Shown: positions 1 to 5,576 of the stretch, one piece after another
Layout: each line of letters starts with the position of its first letter
How positions within the stretch are numbered: the first letter of the stretch is position 1
Assembly (NCBI GenBank): GCA_025355395.1
Contig: JANXZT010000509.1
Coordinates: 1-13,103 of the forward strand
Length of the DNA stretch: 13,103 nucleotides
Reading direction: 5' to 3'
From: Betaproteobacteria bacterium
Lineage (GTDB): Bacteria > Pseudomonadota > Gammaproteobacteria > Burkholderiales > Casimicrobiaceae
The notes under the pieces: generated by a model
Told to the model about the DNA's origin: nothing
The model's input: the letters and a program-made list of their open reading frames with translations, nothing else
Database searches by the model: none
Program-made: the position numbers and the translations under genes

Positions 1-16
1 TTGAGGGCTCCCGCCG

Positions 17-127
17 CTAGATCAGCTTGCGCGCGCTCAGCTCGTCCTTCAGGTACGCGTAGTAAATCGGCGCGAACGACGACGCTCGGTTGTTTGCAAG
101 GGCGCTTTGCGTCCGATATCCACATCT
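17..127 (-). pseudogene. C-terminal remnant of an unrecognised gene
   Basis: Read on the minus strand, an open frame of about 36 codons ends at a TAG at 17-19 and closes with the peptide FAPIYYAYLKDELSARKLI, which looks like a genuine protein C-terminus. Upstream of that peptide the frame runs through low-quality codons into a TGA at 128-130 with no plausible start. A neighbouring frame upstream reads NDLKMWISDAK, which could be an earlier piece of the same protein, so a frameshifted or truncated gene is possible. I do not recognise the family. The call of a remnant is inference; it might also be chance coding. Confidence 0.3.
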
Positions 128-185
128 TCAGGTCATTGCCGCCCCAGCGAGGCGCCACCGCGATGGAGGCCGAGCTACATTCGAT

Positions 186-452
186 CTAGCGCCGAGTCGG
201 CTTGGCACCGGCGAGCAGAGCACGCACGATTCCAGCAAGAGCAACGAGCGCCCATACTCCTTCCAAGAGGACAAAGGGCATGAACATGATGAGGTAGGAA
301 GAGTAGCAGGCCAACCCCGCCCCCACGAAATTGAGGCCCATATAGACGGGACCATTTGAGCGCAGGAGCTTAAAGAGATTGAGTACGAACGCGAGCAATA
401 GGAGCGCCACGCCGACGAAACCAATTACCGTTGTTTGGTAGTCATGAGGCAT
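186..452 (-). CDS. Small membrane protein, CBU_0592-like
   Basis: An 88-residue protein starting MPHDYQTTVIGF. It is almost entirely hydrophobic, with three likely membrane segments (about residues 7-26, 36-56 and 58-80) and a short basic C-terminus (KPTRR). The pattern of an N-terminal helix, a lysine-leucine turn, then an NFVGAGLACYSSYL segment followed by FVLLEGVWALVAL matches my recollection of the small bacterial CBU_0592-type membrane proteins, whose function is unknown. The ATG at 452 has no good Shine-Dalgarno sequence; an imperfect inverted repeat (CTCAAT at 455-460, ATTGAG at 473-478) lies just upstream. Base composition is less GC-rich than the ribosomal and glycosyltransferase genes. 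No operon partner is visible. It probably sits in the inner membrane. Confidence 0.7.
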   Translation of the reverse strand: MPHDYQTTVIGFVGVALLLLAFVLNLFKLLRSNGPVYMGLNFVGAGLACYSSYLIMFMPFVLLEGVWALVALAGIVRALLAGAKPTRR

Positions 453-600
453 ATCTCAATTGCGGCGGAATTATTGAGTTCATGATAGTGGTGCCCTTAG
501 CCGAGTGCTTCGCGTTACATGGCGCGCATGACTTCACCGTGCACCTGCTGCCGCTGTGCCGAATCATCCCTCAAAGTATGGCGAGCATGTCCCCGGACTT
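453..600. other. Unassigned stretch left of the IS
   Basis: No convincing gene, RNA or promoter was found. It holds the imperfect inverted repeat at 455-478 just upstream of the membrane-protein start and otherwise unremarkable sequence up to the IS tip. The plus-strand open frame across 431-637 runs into the IS end and has no family signature. Confidence 0.4.
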
Positions 601-635
601 GATAGTATTTTCCAATCGTAAGATGAGGCTGAAAT
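601..635 (+). repeat. Left terminal inverted repeat of the IS
   Basis: GATAG, TTCCAAT and GAGGCTGAAAT blocks in order, facing the copies at 2259-2291 and 2222-2247. The inner part shares ATTTCAGCCTC and ATTGGAAA (read on the minus strand) with the inner right copy, separated by eight diverged bases. Only one copy was found on this side. Confidence 0.7.
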
Positions 636-932
636 AGTTGGGCATCAAGCTGCGGTTTTGGATCGAGGGTTAAGGGGTTGGGCGGCTCCGAATTGTTCTT
701 AAACAGGGTGTCGTTGTTGTTTCGCTTGCATGGTCTGTGTGCATGAGCGTGTAACGGTAGCGGTCGGTGGTTATGCGCATGAAGGATTTGGGTTGGGGTG
801 TGGACACCCGCCGGGGATTGGAAATCGCGTACAGGCCGTTTTGAACGCCCGGATTTGGTGCATAGGGGTCGCAGCGGTCAAATTGTATCGCGGCTTGCGC
901 AGATTCAAGGTCAACGAGCGCAGTCGTCATCG
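636..932 (-). other. IS interior downstream of the transposase; doubtful small ORF
   Basis: About 300 bp between the transposase stop and the left inverted repeat. A minus-strand frame starting at the ATG at 928-930, two bases after the transposase TAA, runs 86 codons to 670 (MTTALVDLESAQ...). It has no recognisable domain, no hydrophobic pattern, and a Thr/Arg-rich end. It could be a passenger ORF translated by re-initiation, or simply non-coding IS sequence. I see no other gene here. Confidence 0.3.
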
Positions 933-2195
933 TTACACCGCGCATCCTAGTTGACGCTGGGCAAAGGATTGAAACAGTTGTTTACGGGCTTGCTGGACGT
1001 TCCTGGCGGCGTCATTGTCGCTCATGGCGGTGGCGCGTTGTTGCAGTTCGTGGGTGCTGATGTCAGGCGTGAGGTATTGCTCATAGCCGGGGATGGACTG
1101 CAATCGATCCCAGGGAGTCATGATCTGGTTTTGTGGGTAAGTCTTGCGAATCTTTCCCTTGGCATCGATGGTGTCGGCCGCGAAATAGCATGGCCGGTGG
1201 AAGTTGAGATAGGGATTGAGCGCCTCGGCGTAGAAGCGATTGATGGCGGCGGCGTGTTTTTGGGGGATATAGCTGTAGCCCATGAGCTTGCGAATGATGG
1301 CACCGTTTTTACATTCGGCCAGCGCGTTGTCATTGGTTTGCCGCGGCCGCGACTTGGTGAACTCGACGCGCAGCTTGTCCAGCAGTTTGGCCACGTCGTG
1401 GTTAATGTATTCGGAGCCGGAATCGGAATGGAACCCGCGAATGGCGAAGGGGAAGCCTTCGAGCAGCAAGGCGATCACCGGCAGCAGATAGGCCTCGCTG
1501 ATGCGCTCCACGGCGGCCACCAACTCCCACTGGGTAACGATATCCACCGCGTTGATGTGATAGACGCCCTTGAGACCATCCTGATCCCCCTGATGCACCG
1601 TGTCGATGCGGATGTAGCCGGGCAGTCCCTGCGGGGCCGGCGCTTGGCGCACCCCGATGCGCACCGGGCTTGGCCGAGTGCGGGTCCAGACCAGGCGCTG
1701 CTTGCGGTAGCCGTCGCTCGCACGCAGGTTATAGAGGTGAGAGACCGAGATTGCGGCGAGCCGGGCATAGCGGCGATCACCGAAACGTTGGTGTGCCCGA
1801 GTCAGCAAGACCTTGGTGGCCGGACCCGAGAGCGTGTCGTGCAGACTGTCGCTCTCGGCCAGCAAGGCCACGTCCTGCGGACCGTATTTGCGGCCAAAGC
1901 TGGTGCGATTGGCCCGCGTTACGGGGTGCAGAGACTTCGTCTGTCGATAGTGGGCAATCAAGCGCGACAGATGCTGTCGCGAATAGCCCGTCAACCGCTG
2001 CAGGTAAGCGAACAGCACCCCGCGCTGCCCCTTGGCCAGACGAGAATAGCGGAACCGCTGCAACACGTTGGCGACAAACGCGTGGCGCCTGGATTCGTCC
2101 GTCGGACCGGAGAAGGCGACATCGGCCGTGCCGGCCAAGAATTCCCGAATCTGCTCGATCGTCTTGAGTCTTGCATCGTTCATATCGATCACCAT
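933..2195 (-). CDS. DDE transposase, integrase core (rve) type
   Basis: A 420-residue transposase that would cut and join the ends of the surrounding element. Residues 61-85 look like a helix-turn-helix (TGYSRQHLSRLI). The catalytic core carries D198 (in IRIDTVH), D258 (in HSDSGSEY) and E294 (in ALAECKNG); the last two are spaced 35 residues apart, the classic D-35-E spacing of the IS3, IS481 and retroviral integrase superfamily. The frame is open to a TAA at 933-935 and shows no frameshift, so it could be active. The start may be the ATG at 2195 or the ATG at 2183; the latter is preceded by GGTGATC. An inverted repeat ATCGATCA/TGATCGAT (2184-2191 and 2203-2210) straddles the start. It is transcribed away from rpsF. 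Confidence 0.85.
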   Translation of the reverse strand: MVIDMNDARLKTIEQIREFLAGTADVAFSGPTDESRRHAFVANVLQRFRYSRLAKGQRGVLFAYLQRLTGYSRQHLSRLIAHYRQTKSLHPVTRANRTSFGRKYGPQDVALLAESDSLHDTLSGPATKVLLTRAHQRFGDRRYARLAAISVSHLYNLRASDGYRKQRLVWTRTRPSPVRIGVRQAPAPQGLPGYIRIDTVHQGDQDGLKGVYHINAVDIVTQWELVAAVERISEAYLLPVIALLLEGFPFAIRGFHSDSGSEYINHDVAKLLDKLRVEFTKSRPRQTNDNALAECKNGAIIRKLMGYSYIPQKHAAAINRFYAEALNPYLNFHRPCYFAADTIDAKGKIRKTYPQNQIMTPWDRLQSIPGYEQYLTPDISTHELQQRATAMSDNDAARNVQQARKQLFQSFAQRQLGCAV

Positions 2196-2221
2196 CCATC
2201 GATGATCGATCCAAAATCCTC

Positions 2222-2247
2222 ATTTCAGCCTCTTATGCCATTGGAAA
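2222..2247 (+). repeat. Inner right-end repeat of the IS
   Basis: Contains ATTTCAGCCTC, then TTATGCC, then ATTGGAAA. It is a direct repeat of the segment at 2259-2282 with a period of 36 bp and an inverted match to the left end. It lies between the transposase start and the outer right end, where a transposase-binding site would be expected. Confidence 0.7.
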
Positions 2248-2258
2248 CACGGATACCG

Positions 2259-2291
2259 TTCCAGCCTCCTATGCCATTGGAAGAGGCTATC
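2259..2291 (+). repeat. Outer right terminal repeat of the IS
   Basis: TTCCAGCCTC, CTATGCCATTGGAA, then GAGGCTATC at the tip. Read on the minus strand it begins GATAG and aligns block for block with the left end at 601-634, which makes it the better candidate for the true right terminus. The rpsF promoter -35 box begins two bases beyond it. Confidence 0.65.
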
Positions 2292-2293
2292 GC

Positions 2294-2322
2294 TTGTTTT
2301 TGTGGTTGGATCGGCTTACAAT
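2294..2322 (+). promoter_or_regulatory. Sigma-70 promoter of the rpsF operon
   Basis: TTGTTT at 2294-2299, a 17-base spacer, and TACAAT at 2317-2322: a good sigma-70 match with ideal spacing. Transcription would begin near 2329-2331, giving a leader of about 115 bases before rpsF. The -35 box starts two bases after the inferred IS right end, so the IS either inserted just upstream of the native promoter or helped to shape it. Confidence 0.65.
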
Positions 2323-2403
2323 CTTAGGTTCCCTTGCCTCACCCGCCGCAGACGGGGAGGCCACCGGTAGCCGGATCGACGGACGCATCGTGAGCTTGGC
2401 GGC

Positions 2404-2429
2404 GTCTCTCACCGGTAGCCCAACCAGAC
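2404..2429 (+). promoter_or_regulatory. Candidate S6:S18-type leader hairpin of rpsF
   Basis: GTCT (2404-2407) can pair with AGAC (2426-2429), and GGT (2414-2416) with ACC (2423-2425). This leaves a 5' bulge CTCACC at 2408-2413 next to a G, so an ACCG element is presented in a bulge. Known rpsF leaders of many bacteria bind the S6:S18 complex through a bulged CCG-containing hairpin. This one ends four bases before the Shine-Dalgarno AAGGAG (2433-2438), so protein binding could block initiation. Stems are short (4 + 3 bp). The 11-mer CACCGGTAGCC occurs here (2410-2420) and again at 2362-2372. The role is inferred. Confidence 0.45.
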
Positions 2430-2446
2430 CATAAGGAGCGTTCTGC

Positions 2447-2953
2447 ATGCGTCATTACGAAGTCGTTTTCATCGTGCACCCGGACCAGAGCGAGCAGGTG
2501 CCCGGCATGGTCGAGCGGTATCGCGCGATGGTCACCGCCCGCAACGGGCGTATTCATCGCCATGAGGATTGGGGACGGCGCCAGCTTGCCTACCCGATTG
2601 CCAAGATCCACAAGGCGCATTACGTCATGTTCAATATCGAATGCGATCGCGAGACGCTTCAGGAGCTCGAGCACGCGTTCAAATTCAATGACGCGGTAAT
2701 CCGGCATCTGATCGTTGCCATGGGCGAAGCCGTGGTCGCGCCTTCGCCCATGATGCGCGAAGAGAAGCCGCGCGCTGCCGGCCGTGACGGCGAGCGTGGC
2801 GAGCGCGGGGACCGTGGAGGCGATCGCGGCGACCGGGGTGACCGTGGCGATCGTGGTGATCGTGGCGGGGAGCGCGTCGAGCGTGGCGAGCGGCCCGCAC
2901 CCGACCGGCCCGCACCCGACCGGCCGGCCACGCTCGAGCCTTCGCAAGCCTGA
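2447..2953 (+). CDS. rpsF: 30S ribosomal protein S6 with a GDR-rich tail
   Basis: S6 binds 16S rRNA as a complex with S18 in the platform of the small subunit. Residues 1 to about 97 are a normal S6 fold: it starts MRHYEVVFIVHPDQ, has DWGRRQLAYPI at 41-51, the KAHYVMFNIE strand at 56-65 and ends with NDAVIRHLIV at 81-90. The ATG at 2447 has AAGGAG at 2433-2438. At 168 residues it is well over the usual 100-140. Residues 111-168 form a low-complexity, presumably disordered tail of repeated GER and GDR triplets, followed by two PAPDR units encoded by an exact 15-base tandem repeat (2892-2921). It is the first gene of an operon with priB, rpsR and rplI; 47 bases separate it from priB. Confidence 0.95.
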   Translation: MRHYEVVFIVHPDQSEQVPGMVERYRAMVTARNGRIHRHEDWGRRQLAYPIAKIHKAHYVMFNIECDRETLQELEHAFKFNDAVIRHLIVAMGEAVVAPSPMMREEKPRAAGRDGERGERGDRGGDRGDRGDRGDRGDRGGERVERGERPAPDRPAPDRPATLEPSQA

Positions 2954-3000
2954 CACCCAGGCTGCGGCTGCAAGCGGGCGAATGCAGTGGATGCCGGTCG

Positions 3001-3303
3001 TTGGAAAAGAACTCGCTGCTTCTTGATGCAACGATCGCCGAACGCGGCGATCTGCGCTTCACCCCGGCCGGCCTTCCGGCCATCGACTTCCTCCTGCGTC
3101 ACGCCTCACGGCAGGAAGAAGCGGGTTCCGAACGGATGGTCGAATGCGAGCTCGCGGCGGTGGCGTTCGGAGCCTCAGCCCGCGCCTTGGCCGGCACGCC
3201 CGCCGGCACTGTCATACGGTGCAAGGGTTTTCTCGCGCGCCGCTGGCGCACCGGCATCACCGTCGCGATGCACGTCAACGAATTTGAACTGATCGAACAC
3301 TGA
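3001..3303 (+). CDS. priB: Primosomal replication protein N (PriB)
   Basis: PriB is a small single-stranded-DNA-binding OB-fold protein. It stabilises PriA on stalled forks and helps DnaT and DnaC reload DnaB helicase. The 100-residue product has the family pattern: an L-L-L-DATIAER first strand, DLRFTPAGLPAIDFLL (compare the SPSGIP element of Escherichia coli PriB), the RQEEAG segment, and a final MHVNEFELIEH strand. The chosen start is the TTG at 3001, because the homologous first strand begins only a few residues later and no ATG or GTG lies upstream in frame; the Shine-Dalgarno is weak (GTGG around 2987-2990). It lies between rpsF and rpsR, its standard position in beta- and gammaproteobacteria. 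A weak non-ATG start would keep its level below that of its ribosomal neighbours. Confidence 0.9.
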   Translation: MEKNSLLLDATIAERGDLRFTPAGLPAIDFLLRHASRQEEAGSERMVECELAAVAFGASARALAGTPAGTVIRCKGFLARRWRTGITVAMHVNEFELIEH

Positions 3304-3318
3304 ACTCTAGGAAACGAC

Positions 3319-3600
3319 ATGCCCCGTCCCCAAGGAAGATTCGGCAAGAAGAAGGATGGCAAGAAGCGCGAGCGCGGGAATAATCTTTTCAAGCGCAAGA
3401 AGTTCTGCCGCTTCACCGCCGAAGGCGTCAAGGAAATCGATTACAAGGACATCGACATCCTGAAGGATTTTGTGCAGGAGAACGGCAAGATCATGCCGGC
3501 GCGCATTACCGGCACCAAGGCGCGTTATCAGCGCCAGCTCTCGACCGCGATCAAGCGCGCGCGGTTCCTGGCGCTCATGCCGTACACCGACCTGCACTGA
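3319..3600 (+). CDS. rpsR: 30S ribosomal protein S18
   Basis: S18 partners S6 on the 30S platform. The 93-residue protein has a strongly basic N-terminus (residues 8-28, KKK/KKRER clusters), then KKFCRFTAEGV, the core IDYKDIDILKDFV at 40-52 and the RNA-binding segment ARITGTKARYQRQL at 61-74, which is the S18 signature. It ends ALMPYTDLH. The ATG is preceded by AGGAAA seven or so bases upstream. Fifteen bases separate it from priB and 13 from rplI, consistent with one transcript. Length is somewhat longer than the 75-residue E. coli protein because of the basic N-terminal extension, which is usual in betaproteobacteria. Confidence 0.96.
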   Translation: MPRPQGRFGKKKDGKKRERGNNLFKRKKFCRFTAEGVKEIDYKDIDILKDFVQENGKIMPARITGTKARYQRQLSTAIKRARFLALMPYTDLH

Positions 3601-3613
3601 AGCGGAGGACGCA

Positions 3614-4072
3614 ATGCAAATCATTCTGCTCGAGAAGGTGATCAACGTCGGCAATCTGGGCGACGTGGTGAAGGTCAAGCCGGGCTACGCGCGCAATTAC
3701 CTCATCCCGCACGGCAAGGCGAAGCGCGCCACGGCGGAGAACATCGCAGTGATCGGAGTGAGGCGCGCGGAGCTCGAGAAGGCAGCGTCTGCCAAGCTCG
3801 AAGCCGCCCAGGCGCAGGCGGCAAAGCTGGAAGGATTGACGCTTCAGATCACCCAGAAAGCCGGCGTGGACGGGCGGCTCTTCGGCTCGGTGACCAACGC
3901 CGACATTGTCGAAGCACTCAAGCCACACGGATTCGATCTCGAGAAGTCGGCGGTATACATGCCGGACGGTCCGCTGAAGCAGGTCGGTGATTACCCGCTG
4001 GTCGTCAGCGTGCATGCCGATGCCAAAGCCAACGTCACGGTGAGCGTGATCGGCGAGACGGCAACGGCTTGA
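3614..4072 (+). CDS. rplI: 50S ribosomal protein L9
   Basis: L9 binds domain V of 23S rRNA at the base of the L1 stalk and helps keep the reading frame. The 152-residue product is full length for the family. It opens MQIILLEKV, and the N-terminal signature lies at residues 13-30 (G13, V18, K20, K22, GYARN at 24-28, L30). A long Ala/Glu/Lys helix follows (about residues 40-76), linking to the C-terminal domain with FGSVTNADI. The open frame extends upstream to 3470, overlapping rpsR, but the ATG at 3614 is certain from homology and has GGAGG just upstream. It is the last gene of the operon; a strong intrinsic terminator follows. Confidence 0.96.
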   Translation: MQIILLEKVINVGNLGDVVKVKPGYARNYLIPHGKAKRATAENIAVIGVRRAELEKAASAKLEAAQAQAAKLEGLTLQITQKAGVDGRLFGSVTNADIVEALKPHGFDLEKSAVYMPDGPLKQVGDYPLVVSVHADAKANVTVSVIGETATA

Positions 4073-4114
4073 GCTTTGACGTTGCTGCGTGGTTTCACGC
4101 GGCGGCACAAAAGC

Positions 4115-4138
4115 GGGCGCGATGAGGCGCCCTTTTTT
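4115..4138 (+). terminator. Intrinsic terminator after rplI
   Basis: GGGCGC (4115-4120), loop GATGAG, GCGCCC (4127-4132), then six T (4133-4138). This is a perfect 6-bp GC stem with a U tract, so the ribosomal operon should end here. A second small hairpin (GCGTG-GTTT-CACGC, 4087-4100) precedes it. Confidence 0.9.
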
Positions 4139-4183
4139 ATGAGGAACGGCTACAACATGCCACGCGCCGGCACGCGGCGGCGG

Positions 4184-4189
4184 TAAAAT
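4184..4189 (+). promoter_or_regulatory. Possible -10 box for dnaB
   Basis: TAAAAT in the gap between the rplI terminator and dnaB would start transcription about 12 bases before the dnaB ATG. No recognisable -35 box lies at the right distance, so the call is weak. Some promoter is needed here because the upstream operon appears to terminate. Confidence 0.3.
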
Positions 4190-4208
4190 CGGATCCTCTC
4201 CCGCCGCC

Positions 4209-5576
4209 ATGCCTGACGATCCCCAAGTCGATGCCATCAAGCTGCCGCCGCACTCGCTCGAGGCGGAGCAATCGGTGCTGGGCGGACTATTGCTCGACAA
4301 CGAGGCCACGGATCGCGTGGGCGACATCATGTCGCCGGCCGACTTCTACAGCGAGGGGCATCGGCTGATCTATCAGCACATTGTCGCGCTGGTGGCTGAT
4401 GGCAAGCCGGCCGACGTGGTAACGGTTGCCGAGGCGCTTTCGTCTTCGCAAAAACTCGACTACGTCGGCGGCCTTTCTTACCTCGGCGCGCTGGTGCAGA
4501 ACGTACCGACGGCGGCGAACATCCGTCACTACGGCGCGATCGTGCGCGAGCGCTCCATCCTGCGCCAACTCGCCGCCACCGCCGGGGATATCGCCAACTT
4601 GGCGTACAACCCGCTTGGCCGGAGCGCGAAGGAAATCCTCGACCAGGCCGAAGCGAAGGTCCTGCACATTGCCGAGCAGGGCGCGCGCGGCCACCAGCAA
4701 TTCGCACCCATCGGCGAATTGCTGGTCGGCGTGGTGGAGCGCATCGAGGCGCTGTTCAACCGCGACGATCCCTCCGAAGTCACCGGTGTGCCCACCGGAT
4801 TCACCGATCTCGACAGGATGACGTCGGGGCTGCAGCCGGGCGATCTGGTGGTCGTTGCAGGAAGACCGTCCATGGGAAAAACGGCCATGGCTTTGAATAT
4901 CGGCGAGCACGTCGCGCTGTCGGCGGGGTTACCCGTCGCCGTATTCTCGATGGAAATGGGTGCGGCGCAGCTCGCATTGCGCATGATCGGGTCGGTGGGA
5001 CGTCTCGACCAGCACAAGCTGCGGACGGGGCGGCTCGCGAGCGACGACTGGGAGCGACTCTCCGCGGCGCTCGGCCGTCTCAACGAAGCGCCGATCCTCA
5101 TCGACGAGACGCCGGCGCTCAATGCCATCGAGGTGCGCTCGCGCGCCCGTCGCCTGATGAAACAGTATGGCAAGCTGGGACTCGTGATCGTCGATTACCT
5201 GCAGCTCATGGAGGCGTCGTCGCAGGGAGAAAACCGCGCCACGGAGATCTCGGAGATCTCCCGCGCCATGAAGGCACTCGCGAAGGAGCTCAAGGTGCCG
5301 GTCATGGCGCTCTCGCAGCTCAATCGCTCGCTCGAGCAGCGTCCCAACAAGCGGCCAGTGATGTCGGATCTGCGCGAAAGCGGGGCCATCGAGCAGGACG
5401 CGGATTTGATCCTCTTCATCTATCGCGACGAGGTGTACAACCCCGACACCCAGGAGAAAGGCATCGCCGAGATCATCATCGGTAAGCAGCGCAACGGCCC
5501 GATCGGCACGGTGCGGCTGACCTTCCTGGGCGAATTCACGCGCTTCGAGAACTTCGCGACTCCCCGGTCGTATTGA
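4209..5576 (+). CDS. dnaB: Replicative DNA helicase DnaB
   Basis: DnaB is the hexameric ring helicase that unwinds DNA at the fork and recruits primase. The 455-residue protein is of normal length. Its N-terminal helical domain (about residues 9-110) contains LPPHSLEAEQSVLGGLLLD, typical of the family start. The RecA-like ATPase domain has Walker A GRPSMGKT at 218-225 (K224), the family's FSMEM element, the Walker B strand LVIVDYLQLM with D329, and the SQLNRSLEQRPNKRP and DLRESGAIEQDAD segments. No intein or frameshift is present. The ATG at 4209 fits the family N-terminus. The stop codon touches the ATG of the following glycosyltransferase, so the two should be co-transcribed, an unusual partner for dnaB. 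Confidence 0.97.
   Translation: MPDDPQVDAIKLPPHSLEAEQSVLGGLLLDNEATDRVGDIMSPADFYSEGHRLIYQHIVALVADGKPADVVTVAEALSSSQKLDYVGGLSYLGALVQNVPTAANIRHYGAIVRERSILRQLAATAGDIANLAYNPLGRSAKEILDQAEAKVLHIAEQGARGHQQFAPIGELLVGVVERIEALFNRDDPSEVTGVPTGFTDLDRMTSGLQPGDLVVVAGRPSMGKTAMALNIGEHVALSAGLPVAVFSMEMGAAQLALRMIGSVGRLDQHKLRTGRLASDDWERLSAALGRLNEAPILIDETPALNAIEVRSRARRLMKQYGKLGLVIVDYLQLMEASSQGENRATEISEISRAMKALAKELKVPVMALSQLNRSLEQRPNKRPVMSDLRESGAIEQDADLILFIYRDEVYNPDTQEKGIAEIIIGKQRNGPIGTVRLTFLGEFTRFENFATPRSY

Larger units (their letters stand above)
601..2291 (-). mobile_element. Insertion sequence with rve-type DDE transposase
   Basis: About 1.69 kb, bounded by matching inverted ends. The left end (601-634) reads GATAG, four bases, TTCCAAT, eight bases, GAGGCTG. 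The right end read on the minus strand (2291 down to 2259) gives GATAG, four bases, TTCCAAT, seven bases, GAGGCTG. One transposase gene on the minus strand fills 933-2195; the 636-932 interval is non-coding or carries a doubtful small ORF. I could not identify a target-site duplication, so the outer boundaries are accurate only to a few bases. Family assignment is uncertain: the protein belongs to the IS3/IS481-like rve superfamily, but the exact IS family needs a database comparison. Confidence 0.75.

Noticed and set aside
431..637. 68-residue plus-strand frame left of the IS
   Set aside because: It runs into the IS end, lacks a ribosome-binding site and resembles no family.
951..2327. Long plus-strand open frame opposite the transposase
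   Set aside because: It is the antisense of a clear DDE transposase and has no family signature.
2339..3031. 230-residue minus-strand frame across rpsF
   Set aside because: It exists because the GC-rich GDR repeat of rpsF is open on several frames; S6 on the plus strand is certain.
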